Notes under the pieces: generated by a model | The model's input: only the letters and a program-made list of their open reading frames with translations | The model's database searches: none | Told to the model about the DNA's origin: nothing | Shown: in pieces, positions 21,902 through 33,058 of the stretch | Numbering within the stretch: the first letter of the stretch is position 1 | How the letters are laid out: each line of letters begins with the position of its first letter | From: Didymella arachidicola | Lineage: Eukaryota > Ascomycota > Dothideomycetes > Pleosporales > Didymellaceae | DNA: 64,000 bases | Reading direction: 5' to 3' | Assembly: GCA_016630955.3 (NCBI GenBank) | Contig: CM049990.2 | Location: forward strand, 248,001 to 312,000 | Made by a program: the position numbers and the translations under genes

Positions 21902-23058
21902 CTACGACTTATCCTTCAGAGCGCGCAATGTGCGGACAACCTCCACAGGCTCGGTGTGCCCCGTAGCCTTTTGGATCTCAGGGTCTGCGTACAGCATAAA
22001 TACGTTGTGTTTCTAATCGCGTTAGTCAACAGGAGGTATTCCTGACCTTCATAGCGGGGCCAACCTACCTTCTCATCACCAATCGTGAATTTGCCCTGTG
22101 TTTCCTTGTTGGCTTGCGAGTAGCTGTCAAGCTTCTTAACGGCCTCGTTATCTTTCGCGACTGTCTTCGCGAATTTGACGTTGCCCTTTGTATACTCGTG
22201 GCCAGGGAAGACCTTTGTATCATCGGGTAGTGCGGCGAGTGTTTCGTTAAGAGCTTTGTGCATCTCCTCGGCTGTGCCTTCGAAAAAGCGGCCACAGCCG
22301 CCGATGAACAAGGTGTCGCCGGTGAAGACGGCCTTATCGTCACCATCCCTAAAGTAGAAGCAGATGCTGTCTTGTGTGTGACATGGTGTGTGGAGGGCGG
22401 TAACTTCGATGGATCCGATGTTGAATGTCTCCTTGTGTGCGGGTGTTTTGTTGACTAGAGTGCAGTCACGGCCGCCGATGATGGGGAGCTTGTGATGCTT
22501 GAGCTATAGCTAGTTAGGGGTATAGACGGGAAACCGGCTCAAAACTTCTTACGATCTCTTTGTTTCCTCCTGCGTGGTCATGGTGACTGTCGGAACGTTA
22601 CTGAGGTACTTTCCATGGAAAAAGCTCTGCCTACTGGTGGGTGTTGATGATATTTGACAGTTTCAGACCTTCGTTTGTTGCCTTCTTGAGAGCTGGAAGC
22701 ACCCTGTATCCGAGATGTCAACCTCAACCCTGGGCGTCAGATGTCATTCGATGGTGGTGACGTACTCCTCTGCGCTGGCTGGGTCAATGATCACAGCTTC
22801 TTTAGTCTTGTCGTCTGACACAAGGTAGGCATAGTTGTTGCCGGTACCCTCCCCTGGTATCTGTTAGTACAGATGTATGGTCTATCATCAAGGTACTCAT
22901 ACACATGGGAATTGATTGGATATGCATAGCGCGAGAGATGGATAGCTGCACGTGATTAGTCTAATTTCCTGCAATCTGACGAAAGACCTCACTCCTGCAA
23001 TTGGTAAACGAAGTGATTGGAATGCTGTGCGTCGAATGGCAGTAGTGAAGAAGCTCAT
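21902..23058 (-). CDS. Glyoxalase II (hydroxyacylglutathione hydrolase)
   Basis: Hydrolyses S-D-lactoylglutathione to D-lactate and glutathione, the second step of methylglyoxal detoxification. Seven exons, six introns of 47-62 nt (22013-22068, 22504-22552, 22587-22634, 22704-22765, 22854-22902, 22946-22992) join to a 281-residue product. The metallo-beta-lactamase metal site is complete after splicing: THHHHDHAGGN is split across the 22587-22634 intron, with HTPCHTQDS and FTGDTLFIGGCGRFFEG following; C-terminal substrate-binding part has FPGHEYTKGNVKFA and KKHNVFM. The first ATG (23058) adds a leader rich in Arg and Ser (MSFFTTAIRRTAFQSLRLP) that looks mitochondrial; a second in-frame ATG at 22927 would give the cytosolic form MHIQSIPMWEG. 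Both starts may be used. Same strand as, and 295 bp after, the flavoprotein gene. Confidence 0.92.
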
Positions 23059-23353
23059 GAGTGAGGTTGGATAGCTGTTATTGCTGACATATGCTATAGC
23101 TGCGAGAGGGGCTGACATCACCGCGGCTTCCCGAGCCACTTATCGATAATGACTAAGCACACATTTAGAAAGCAATGCGTGTTTAAGCTTCACATCCACA
23201 AATAACAGCCATGGATGGATCAAGTTGAAGGTGTAAAAAATATGAGTTTAAAGTTTGGAATAGGTCATGCCGACCGCTTGAACGCCTAACACCATCCTGT
23301 GCAACGCACCGCCGGTCATGAGCTCGTAAGTCGCTATATACAAAACATCGCCA

Positions 23354-25909
23354 TTACAACAACGCCTTCAGTCTCTTCTGCAGTTCTGGCTTCTGCGACG
23401 GGCCGTCATCATGCAGGCGACGATGTTGCGGGTCGTACAGAGGGTCTGCAACTACGGTCGCCTTGATCTTTCGGCTAAAGTACTCAATCTCGACAGAATC
23501 GCCCTCGTTGACATCCTTAGGTAGCCAGGCGTAGGCGATAGGCTTGCGAACGGAGTATCCAAAGGCGGCGTTAGTAACGTAGCCGGAAGCCTTGCCATCG
23601 CGGAACACCGGCTCCTTGCCCATGATCATGGATCGCCCATCGTCGACAGTTAGGCATCTCAGACGCTTAGCTGGTGCACGTCTTGATGCGGCCTCGAGCG
23701 CGGCCTTTCCAACAAAGTCTTCCTTCTTGTCCCTCTGAATAGCATATGTGATGCCGGCTTCGTACGGGTTGTACTCAGACGAAAAGTCCGAGCCTGAGGC
23801 CCGGATACCCTTCTCCAGGCGTAGACCGTTGAATGCAGCACGACCCGCGGCAACGAGCCCATGAGGCTTCCCAGCTCTCCACAAGAGATCCCAGAGTCTC
23901 TGACCGAACTCAGGCGTTGTTTGAATCTCCCAACCGTGTTCTCCGATGAACGACTTGCGAAACATGGTGACTGGGATGCCTGCGAGACCTAGCTTCTTGA
24001 CGCCCATGTAGGGCAAGCCCTTGTTGGAGAAGTCGTCTGAGCTGATCTCGCGTATTACATCTCGGGCCCGAGGCCCCCAGAGACCTAAGCAACACGTGCT
24101 TCCTGTGACATCGCGCACCTGTACCCACTGACCAGGCGTAGATTTCGATTGTTGGCGGCGGGCCTCTCGAGCAAGGTAGGCAAGATCGGTGGCGGTATTG
24201 GCGCCGATCTGGAAAAGGTCGTCCTCGAGTCTCGAAACAAAAATGTCGCTGAGAACACCACCATGCGTATTGAGCAGCAAGGTGTGGGTGATGGTGCCAG
24301 GGGCAATGGTCACGTCGCTCGTCGTAAGGCGTTGCAGCATCTTAACGGCTGCAGGGCCAAATACTTCAAATCGATGGAAAGTAGTCATATCGAACATCGC
24401 AACCGCATTGCGTGCCTTCCAAGCCTCTGCTGCTGCGATCGGAGAGTAGAACTTCGAAGACCATGCATCACGATCTACTGGCTTCCATTCTTCTGGGAGA
24501 GACTTAACAAGCTCGGCGTTTGATTCGTACCAGTGCGGACGTTCCCATCCTCCAACCTCGAGGAAGAAGGCACCTTGCTCGTGTTGTCGGGCGTTAAATG
24601 GGCTGACACGCAGGTTGCGTGGGTTTTGCTTTGGCTCCAAAGGATGGAGAATATCGTAAATCTCCACGAAGTTCTGCTGTGAGGTCTCGCTGACATACTC
24701 CGGACTCAGTTGGACCTCCTCGAACCGTGTGATCTCTAACTCGGCAATGTCGATCTTCGAGCGACCTTCTGTCAAAACTTCGGCAACAGCCCGAGCTACA
24801 CCGGCGGAATGTGTCACCCAGACAGCTTCAGCGACGTAAAAGCCATCGAGGTTTGGCGCTTGTCCCACAACTGAACCACCGTCTGGTGTGAAAGAGAAAA
24901 TACCATTGAATCCATCTGCAATCTGGGTATCCCGAAGCGCTGGTAGCAGCTCCTGAGTTGCCTTCCAGGCTGGCTCGAAGTCTTCCGGTGTGAAGTCGAG
25001 TCGTGATGGCATATGCTTCTCATCAACTTTCTCTGGTGTGACGCCAAGATCGGCGGCATTGACAGGCATAGGCCGATGCCCGTAGTATCCGATGCCGTAC
25101 TGCTCTCCGTGTTCACGGTAGTATAGATCTTGGTCTTGGTGTCGGAGGATCGGGTATTCGGCATTCATCGCGTTGATGTTGTCGTTGACTTTGCGGCCCT
25201 TGAGGGCCGGAACGGGCGTCGTCTTGACATATTGGTGACCTAGCGGAAGCAGTGGTACCTTCAAGCCGATCATCTTGCCAATCTCCACGCCCCAGAAGCC
25301 GACACAAGACACAACGATATCAGCGGGCACGCTGCCCTTGTTGGTTATTACACCTCGCACGTGCCCCTCCGCTTGTTCGATGCCAGTGACGACGGTATGC
25401 TCGAGGTACTTGACTCCCGCATTTCTTGTGCTCTCGATAAGAATCTGAGTAGCCCGTGCTGCTAATGCTAGACCGTCAGTCGGAATGTGAAGACCGCCCA
25501 GAATCATGCTCTTGTTCAGTCCTGGGTACAGTTTGTGACACTCTTCGGGACTGATCAGGTTTGCTTCAATACCCCAGGATTGGGCATATCCATGCTTCCG
25601 CTTCAGTTCTTCAAGTCGCTCTGGTATTGTCGCGATCTCCAGCCCGCCCAATTGGTTGAAGCAATTTTGTCCGTCCTTGTAGAGTGACTGTAGCTTCTCG
25701 ACTGTGTATTTGGCGAACAAAGTCATCGTCTTCGAGGGGTTCGTCTGAAATACTAGGCCGGGCGCGTGGGATGTAGAACCTCCTGGCATGCTCAGTGGGC
25801 CTTGCTCGATGACGGTGATGTCGCTCCATCCTCTCGAAACCAGCTCGTCAGCGAGATTGGTGCCGACAATGCCAGCACCGATGATGACAACACGCTGCGA
25901 GTTCGTCAT
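23354..25909 (-). CDS. FAD-dependent dimethylglycine/sarcosine dehydrogenase-like protein with GcvT domain
   Basis: Probable oxidative N-demethylase of dimethylglycine or a related methylamine, passing the methyl carbon to folate. Single exon, 851 residues, close to the size of dimethylglycine oxidases (about 830). N-terminal FAD fold: VVIIGAGIVG at residues 7-16, DAO-type oxidoreductase up to about 410. His48 in GSTSHAPGLVF aligns with the histidine that carries covalent FAD in dimethylglycine and sarcosine dehydrogenases. From about 420 to the end it has FAO-M and aminomethyltransferase (GcvT) regions, with LRLEKGIRASGSDFS typical of the folate-binding half. There is no mitochondrial leader before the dinucleotide motif and no C-terminal SKL, so a cytosolic site is likely. 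Divergent, across 1.9 kb, from the Rieske oxygenase gene; together they suggest glycine betaine breakdown (inference). Confidence 0.85.
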   Translation of the reverse strand: MTNSQRVVIIGAGIVGTNLADELVSRGWSDITVIEQGPLSMPGGSTSHAPGLVFQTNPSKTMTLFAKYTVEKLQSLYKDGQNCFNQLGGLEIATIPERLEELKRKHGYAQSWGIEANLISPEECHKLYPGLNKSMILGGLHIPTDGLALAARATQILIESTRNAGVKYLEHTVVTGIEQAEGHVRGVITNKGSVPADIVVSCVGFWGVEIGKMIGLKVPLLPLGHQYVKTTPVPALKGRKVNDNINAMNAEYPILRHQDQDLYYREHGEQYGIGYYGHRPMPVNAADLGVTPEKVDEKHMPSRLDFTPEDFEPAWKATQELLPALRDTQIADGFNGIFSFTPDGGSVVGQAPNLDGFYVAEAVWVTHSAGVARAVAEVLTEGRSKIDIAELEITRFEEVQLSPEYVSETSQQNFVEIYDILHPLEPKQNPRNLRVSPFNARQHEQGAFFLEVGGWERPHWYESNAELVKSLPEEWKPVDRDAWSSKFYSPIAAAEAWKARNAVAMFDMTTFHRFEVFGPAAVKMLQRLTTSDVTIAPGTITHTLLLNTHGGVLSDIFVSRLEDDLFQIGANTATDLAYLAREARRQQSKSTPGQWVQVRDVTGSTCCLGLWGPRARDVIREISSDDFSNKGLPYMGVKKLGLAGIPVTMFRKSFIGEHGWEIQTTPEFGQRLWDLLWRAGKPHGLVAAGRAAFNGLRLEKGIRASGSDFSSEYNPYEAGITYAIQRDKKEDFVGKAALEAASRRAPAKRLRCLTVDDGRSMIMGKEPVFRDGKASGYVTNAAFGYSVRKPIAYAWLPKDVNEGDSVEIEYFSRKIKATVVADPLYDPQHRRLHDDGPSQKPELQKRLKALL

Positions 25910-27821
25910 GACGAGAAAACAAAGTCAGATATAATTGATCTCAATTGATGCGAGCAAACGGCTTCTTAAGAGGACTGTAGCTTGAGATAACGAAGCATCA
26001 CGCCGCACTTCGCAGTTTGAACGCCGCAGCTAAGCGTGGATAACACCATTAGACCTGCGAAAGCTTTCCCATGGTGGCATGAAACCGCAGGCCCATTGAC
26101 GATAAATCCACCACCCCGCAAGCGGCTCTTACGACATTGGCGGGGTTCTCTTCCAAGCGTGGATGTAGGGTCCTGATTGCCCGATTGGGCCTAGATAGAC
26201 ACGTCCGCGAAATAGTTCTGGAAACGCTTCTTAACTCGCGAGAACCCCGCCTCGCGTGTGCGGGCTTGCTCCCTCCACACCTTTCTCAGCTTGCACCTTA
26301 AACGCGAAACATCTTCGAGACTATGGATTGTCCCAGAGGTCAGTATATGCTGTGTGACGCAGCTGCTCCATAGCAACCCCCATCTGGCTCTTCACAGAGT
26401 GATCGGCAATGAAAAATGCAATCGACATTGCCTACGAATAAACGAACTTGATGGCTGTGCAAGCAACATCGCCATTGTCGACTGTCCTAGCAAAACCCGG
26501 GTGCAAAGCCCACTTCAAGCCAGGCCCTCGAGGCATACCTTGCGACAAACCCTCGCGACACGCCTCATTAGGGAGATGCCCATGTCCGGATCTACCAGTC
26601 TTTGAGCCCTTTCAGCAACTGTCCTCATTTTGACATCTGTTACGCAACGCAATTGGCGCTCGTACACCGCAGCCTCGCCATCCTCGACAAATCGTGACCG
26701 AATCCGTAGTCACACATCACGTCGAAGCTCCGCGGACTGCAGTTTTGAAGACGATCGCTCAAGCCTCCTTGACCATTACCCCTGGAGCCTTCAAAGCGTT
26801 ATTGATCCTTTCAAAAGGCTCGGTGCGGTTCTGTGCAAGCTGGCACTGGGAAAGTGCCGAAAGGCATGCAGCGTCGGATGCAGCGTTGATTGTGGCAGCT
26901 CAAGGCCTGTCACAGCAAGCCACGTTTCTATGCCGAGTACTCCGATGACAGAAGTCGCGAGCTCCGTGTGGGGTAAGAACGTGCAGTGAAGTGCGTGGTC
27001 ATCGGTAAGGAATTCTAGACTCGGCTAACGACGTGTTAGCCACCACGACAAGTTGCTCTTACGCAACGTCTATCGTGCAACAGTTCAGTTTGTTCATGTT
27101 CGATCGTGCTTTGTCAAGCATAGACTCCGATTCAGGTCGCTGACCTCTACTTCATCAAGTCTGACCATGAGGATGCGGCTCCGCTGCGGCTCCCGCCGTA
27201 GTAAATGTTCCGTCGGTGCTAGACTATCGTCAAGCGCAGTCTTGGGAGATAGAGACTACCTCGATCAGACCTGATAAGTGCGATTCGAGTCGCAGAAACC
27301 TACCGCGATTAGCCAGTGGTGATTGTGGCTGATAAGCTGGGCGAAGGTTTGTTTGGTACTGACTTTCCGGATTGGGACATCAGATCCATGAGCGATGATA
27401 CCAGGTCCGTGCCAGCAGGAGGGGCAAGCAATTAGACCAGCCTTGGGTGCTATCACGATGACCGTTGCATTAGACTCGTAAGGACTCTTTGAGTCAGTTG
27501 GGCTATCGCCCACCAAACGCTATGGCTTACCCCAAACTTCCTCGCCAACCAGTCTCTGATTCGACGGTTCTGATCACGATGGCAGATCCGTCGGTCGCAG
27601 ATAGTGCTCAGAAACAGCGGGTAAACGTGGCGCATGACGGCTGCTCGCAGTCCGATTACGTTGGCGCTACCCACTGGCTAGCCGTTCACACAGTGAATGG
27701 ATTTCACTTCCCCATATGGGGTAGGTAACTTCTTTACTCGATAAGGGTGAGGAGTTATCACTGCTACGTACATCATATATCAATACTCGAGCTGCCATAA
27801 AACAAAGAACCATCACTGCAA
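25910..27821. other. Divergent 1.9-kb promoter region of the flavoprotein and Rieske genes
   Basis: No supported gene. It is long for a divergent promoter. On the minus strand near 27510 a short frame reads VGDSPTDS, like motif III of HAD phosphatases, but the surroundings carry stops and no other HAD motif, so at best it is a relic. Otherwise nothing recognisable. Confidence 0.5.
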
Positions 27822-29215
27822 ATGTCATCCATACAGAACAAGGCCTTTCTTAGCTTATCATCCGTACTCCAGAGTATCAAGCTCGGCCTCGCCTACATCT
27901 ATCTCACAATGGTCGGATCACTTCTGAATTACATCGGACTTGGTGTCGCTGCTCCAGCGTCACCACCAGCAGACAATGGCGCCGTGCGCGCTCTGCCAGG
28001 CAACTGGTACACATCAGAGGAAATGTACCAGCTTGAGAGACGGTCCATCTTCTCTCGACGATGGCTCATTCTCACACACAAGTCACGCCTTCAGAAGCCT
28101 GGTGACTGGCTCCGCTACAACTGTGCCAACTACGACTTTGTCGTTTCCAAGGACCGCAACGGCGAAATTCACGCTTTCCACAATGTCTGCAGACACCGTG
28201 CCTACCCCGTCGTCGAGGCAGAGGAGGGTAACTCGAAGATTCTCTCATGCAAGTACCACGGCTGGTCATACGGTCTGAACGGCAAGCTTGCGAAAGCTCC
28301 CGGGTATCAGGAGCTTGAGGGCTTCGACAAGGCTAAGAACGGCCTCCTTCCTATCCACGTCCACATCGACCCGAACGGCTTCGTCTACATCAACATGGAC
28401 TCCAGCAAGGTTCCCGAAGTCTCATGGGCTGAGCAGTTCGAAGGCACCGACCAGCAAGAGCGATTTAAGCAGTTCGATTTCGACGACTACGACTTCGATC
28501 ATTCATACACAATGGAGGGCAACTTCAACTGGAAGATCCTGGCAGACAATTTCAACGAGTGCTATCACTGCAAGACAACGCACCCTGATCTTCCCGCCAT
28601 CGCCAACCTCGAGACGTACGATGTACAGTGCTCCGCTGACCATATCGACCACGACCCCAAGAGCAACCCCGATCAGGTCAAGCAGGGTCTCAACATTTGC
28701 TCCACATACCTCTTCCCATACTCCTCATACACTGTTAGGTAAGCAACATCACAAATACGTCATCTTTGCACCCTCTGACATGCATTAGCCCCCACTTCAT
28801 GTTCATGCAGAAGTTCATGCCCTCCGGCCCCAACCGGTGTGTCATGTATTACGAGGTTTGGAAGAACCGCAACAGCACCCGCGAGGAATTCGACCGTCTC
28901 AACCTCGTCTACAAGCGCGTCATGGCCGAGGACAAGGTTCTGTGCGAACGTGCTCAGCAGAACATCAACGCCGGTGTTTTCATCAACGGCGAGCTGCACC
29001 CTCATATGGAGAAGGGTCCTCTGTTCTTCCAGAAGCGTTGTCGCGAGATTGTCATGGAGCATGCGGCGAAGGAGAAGAAGGCTGGCAAGCAGATCTGGCC
29101 TGCAAGACAGGCACTAGAGAAGGACGGTAACTCGGCGATCAGCAATGACGATGTTGCTTTCTGTGAGGGCCTCGCGTGCGGTAATGATAACGACAAGAGC
29201 GAACTGGCTTGGTAA
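27822..29215 (+). CDS. Rieske [2Fe-2S] choline/glycine-betaine monooxygenase-like protein
   Basis: Ring-hydroxylating-type oxygenase alpha subunit, annotated in fungi as choline monooxygenase. Two exons, intron 28739-28788 (GTAAGC, CTGAC branch, TAG), 447 residues. The Rieske cluster ligands are present: Cys-X-His in NVCRHRAYPV and Cys-X2-His in CKYHGWSYG, about residues 125-150. The mononuclear iron site is NFNECYHCKTTHPDL near 245-260 (two His, with a downstream carboxylate expected). The N-terminus has an unusual hydrophobic stretch (residues about 12-45, LSSVLQSIKLGLAYIYLTMV) that could be a membrane anchor or could mean that the true start is the later ATG at 27909. Substrate cannot be read from sequence; choline, glycine betaine or carnitine-type amines are the candidates. 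The divergent dimethylglycine-type gene favours betaine (inference). Confidence 0.88.
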
Positions 29216-30464
29216 AAGCGACATGATTTGATGAGGCATATGATGGAGTTTGGGTGTTGCATGGGGCCTCGACCTCTTTGGCAGTCTTGCCTTTCATTGT
29301 AGCGATTTTAGTCACGACTCAGAGATATTCTTCATAACTCGATTACTTCGCGCCGCCATTGCATTTGCCCTCCAGACACTACCTCCTGAGTGACTCCCTC
29401 TGGGCTGTCCTCGAGTAGCCTTCCTGTTTGAATTGACACACATCTACGATCATCTAGCGTTGTTGGTCAACCCCGCCAATCGAGACTCGCCCATCGAAGA
29501 GCATTCCCAGTGCAGCTCAGCGCTGGTGAGGCTGTGGTGCCATATTGGGACAACAAATCCATTGTGATAACAACGTTTGACCACATGCACTGCCGATATC
29601 GTTGTATCGTGTGCGCCCCTCGAATACCCCTCCAGGTTATGCCCCGATCTTCAGACAAAGGTAGCATTGTACTCTCGGGTCTTGTTTCCACCTTTGTGAC
29701 GTCATCATCAACACCCTGCAGTCGGCCTCCTAGGACTCTTCACCCTTGCAGTGAAGACCATGATCTCGCGCAAAAGCGTCGAAATTATGATCCCGTACCA
29801 AGTCTCTACAATCTGGATACGCGATTGGCGTTGCAGGTAGAGGCAGGCTTGCCATTTCGCGTCGCGTCCATCCTACCGTACATGCACATCAACCCTACAT
29901 AATCTCTCAGCCATGCTTCTGTTCACACCAAGGGGAGTTCGAGGTAAAGTGATGCCTTGACGCATGTCAGAACAAGCGTTCCGGAAGCTGTTCGATCTTC
30001 GTTGGCACTGTCTCCTCCTGATGCCCGTTGCTCACCTGAGGAGGAAAGAATAATGGCCAAGTATGCCAAGAGCGGAGCTTGAGCTGTGCTGGTCCATAAG
30101 CGCTCTTGGGGCTCTTTAATACTCGCGTTAGGAAAGCTGAAATGCTATGCTGCTTATTTTACTACTCAGCCACGGTGACGATCAATGCTCCATTTGGAGT
30201 ACACGATGGCCAAGACCACCGTAAGGCGAGCCCGACCACAACAGCAGCCCATCAGACTTCCAAATTTATAAGATCTAATAAAGTGACGGACGATGATCTC
30301 ACTCAGTCCTCAGCCTCCTTTCTTGTTTCCTACTATGGCAATCGCACACCTACAGTCGGCGGATTCGTATGCTATAAGAACTGGACGCGATCGCATTCGA
30401 ATACTCATCAGCAATTTGCTTCAGTATCAGCACACCAGAGCTACATTGTACAAACGATTGAAAT
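29216..30464. other. Intergenic region, 3' flank of Rieske gene and promoter of peptidase gene
   Basis: No coding frame with recognisable features. A CTATAAG sequence about 95 nt before the peptidase start (near 30371) could act as a TATA element. Confidence 0.45.
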
Positions 30465-32235
30465 ATGATGAGAACAGCTCTTTCTATCCTCAACCTAGCG
30501 GCACTGGCCGCAGGGTCACCACTCGCACTTCGCCAGAACAATGCGACCGCCAACGGCAGCGCCAGTACTTTCGCGGACATTACTACAACTAAAGATATTC
30601 AGTGGGTACCGTGCTACGGAGGGAGCTTCAGTTGCGTCAGCCTTGAGGTCCCGCTCGACTACGACGACTCAACTGTTGGCACCACAAACATAGCCTTCGT
30701 GAAGCATGAAGCCTCCGTGCAACCTGCTCTCGGCGACATGATCCTGAACCCCGGTGGACCTGGTGGAAGCGGTGTTGGTATGGTGTTAGGGTACAAGCGA
30801 TGGAGACCGCTGCTCGGTCAGAGATACAATCTCATTGGCATGGATCCTCGAGGCGTGAACAACAGCGGCCCCAACGTAGATCCTTTGATCGACACCCCAA
30901 GTCTGCGCAACGAGTACGCAATCGAGATGGGTTTCGAGTACGACTCGAAGAGTCCTGCAGCCGTCAAGAAGACATTCGTGCACGCAGGTGCTTATGGCGA
31001 CTTTGCCTCGCAGAAGCTATCCGACGATACCAACTACGTCAACACGCCCGCGGTCGCCCGCGACATGTTGCATTTCACGTCTCTATCAGCTTCCAGCCGC
31101 GGAGAAGACCCAGACCAATCCAAGCTCAACTTCTTCGGTGTCTCATACGGCTCAATACTTGGCACCACGTTCGCCCAGCTCTTTCCCGATCGCGTTGGAC
31201 GCATGGTCATCGACGGCGTTATGGATCCGTCTGACTACTACGACGGCGCATGGACCAAGAGCGTCACTCAGGGCGACGATGCAGTCCGCGCATTCACATC
31301 TCAGTGCTTCGAAGCGAGCAGTAAGTGCGGGTTCTTCGCCAACGACTCGAGCCCCGAAAGCATCCTACAGCGGCTCGACGCCATCTTACAAGATCTCGAA
31401 GACCAGCCCATTGGCGTGTCTGACCCATACTGGGTCGATTTCCCTACTGTGGTGAACCACATGGATCTGCACGGCCTCATCATGCTGGCTACATACGACT
31501 CGTACGGAAGCTTTCCCCTGCTCGCTTACCTGCTCGCAGAGCTCGAACAGAGGAACGGTACCGCTCTCGCCCTCGGCGCGTCCAAAGGTGTCGACTTCCC
31601 AGGCGATACGGCGTGCGACGTGCCAACGGCTGCGCACAACCTCGCGTTGACCAAGTACATCACCGCGTGCAACGACATGGATGGCCGGTACAACATGTCG
31701 TCCGCAGAGCAGTACCAGGAGTACATCGACAACCTCACAGCCGTATCAAAGTACCTCGGTCCGCCGTGGGCGCGGGTCATGACGCTCTACTGTCGAAACT
31801 TGAGATTCAGTCCCCCCGCGGCTCAGAAATTTGGTGGTAAGTCGGAAGACGGGGTTTCGCGAGAGGCACTCATACTGACACCATACAGCATACAAGCAAG
31901 TCCACACCAGCACCCCTCTTCTCTTCCTCAGCAACACGATCGACCCCGTGACATCGAGCCTCAGAGACATGATTCCGTTCTTCCCTGGCGCAGGCTCGCT
32001 CTTCCAGAACGCCGTCGGAGTACGTACTAGGCTCGTTTCTTCCGGCACATCTCGCTAATAAGTGTAGCACGGCGTCCAAGTCGCCGACTCGGATTGCACG
32101 TCGGCCCGCACGATCCAGTACCTGGAGACGGGCGAGCTTCCGCCGCCAGACTTTGTGTGCGAGCCGAACGGCAAGGTCTTCGATGCACCCTTGGCGTCGA
32201 CGAGGATGAAGCGGTCGGCGATGCAGCTTCTGTAG
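30465..32235 (+). CDS. Secreted S33-type peptidase (TAP-like alpha/beta hydrolase)
   Basis: Extracellular aminopeptidase-type serine hydrolase of the tripeptidyl/prolyl aminopeptidase group, releasing N-terminal residues or tripeptides. Three exons, introns 31837-31888 (GTAAGT, CTGAC, CAG) and 32020-32067 (GTACGT, GCTAAT, TAG), 556 residues. A signal peptide covers about the first 18 residues. The hydrolase fold shows oxyanion loop NPGGPGGSG near residue 90-97, nucleophile Ser in GVSYG near 226, the acid Asp in LFLSNTIDPVTS and the His in GHGVQ formed across the second splice. TAP C-terminal domain with paired cysteines (DSDCTS and DFVCEP). The two adjacent ATG codons (30465, 30468) make the exact start ambiguous by one residue. 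Several N-glycosylation sequons fit secretion. Confidence 0.88.
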
Positions 32236-33058
32236 AGATTGGTCCCCTGTCCTGGGTGCTGGTCGGGGGAGAGTCTCTAGATCGTTGGATTCTCCGGGCT
32301 GGCTTTCAAGAGGAGTAATAGGGTAACATGCTCTCGGGGTTGCTATTGGCGTATTTGTAGTTTTATAGATAGAACAGGGGATTCTCTGTCGGAGTGGAAG
32401 GCCATATATATATAACATCCCTCCACCTCTACCGAACTATATAGTTTGGTCTCGTCCTATCCTTCGTTCCATATTTCGTTCCTTTTACACTTTCCCTCCC
32501 CATTCACTATCCCCATTTTACCTACCCATTCCACGGGCTTTGCGCGCGGTGCACACGGCTACAAGCGGAACCACAAAGAGTACTAAAGATGGCCTGAACA
32601 GACAGCGTGATCAGCAGTATTATGCTAGAGGTATCCATCTACACTTATGTGCCGAAATTCGTGTTGACTATTCCGGTAGAAATCGTGCTGTTGGGGGAGC
32701 ATAGAAGGGGACTCGGGGCAGCGCAGTGCGGGATCTGGGGATGCGTTTAGCAAGTTAATCTGTACGCGAGAAAGAGGTGGAATATGTGATACTCTTTCTA
32801 GCCATGTTTTTTCAAGCTTCGCTCCTTGTTCCTGCCGCATTGCGTTGCGTTGGGCTGGGCTGGGCTGGGCTGCATGGTATCCCTGCGATCCAGCCTTCTG
32901 TGCTCTAGACTGCAATGCAGCGATCACTACAGTTGTGGATGTGTTGGGAAGTTCGGATGTATTACGACTACCTTGCGCATCATGCCGTCTTGGCGAGATT
33001 GAAATGCCATGTCTATGTCTATGTACCGCTAATCTTATGCAACACTATACCACACGCT
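32236..33058. other. Convergent intergenic region with a small pentamer repeat
   Basis: 3' flanks of the peptidase and Sec14-like genes. AT-rich start, then a (TGGGC) repeat; no gene seen. Confidence 0.55.
32851..32871 (+). repeat. (TGGGC)4 microsatellite
   Basis: Four perfect TGGGC units plus one base, preceded by two TGCGT units at 32841-32850, in a convergent 3' region. A simple repeat with no visible role. Confidence 0.85.

Noticed and set aside
27270..27300. GATTCGAGTC, resembling a tRNA B box
   Set aside because: No A box or cloverleaf stems can be formed around it.
27265..27516. Minus-strand fragment with VGDSPTDS, like HAD phosphatase motif III
   Set aside because: The start is not ATG, stops lie just upstream, and no other HAD motif or believable splice partner was found.
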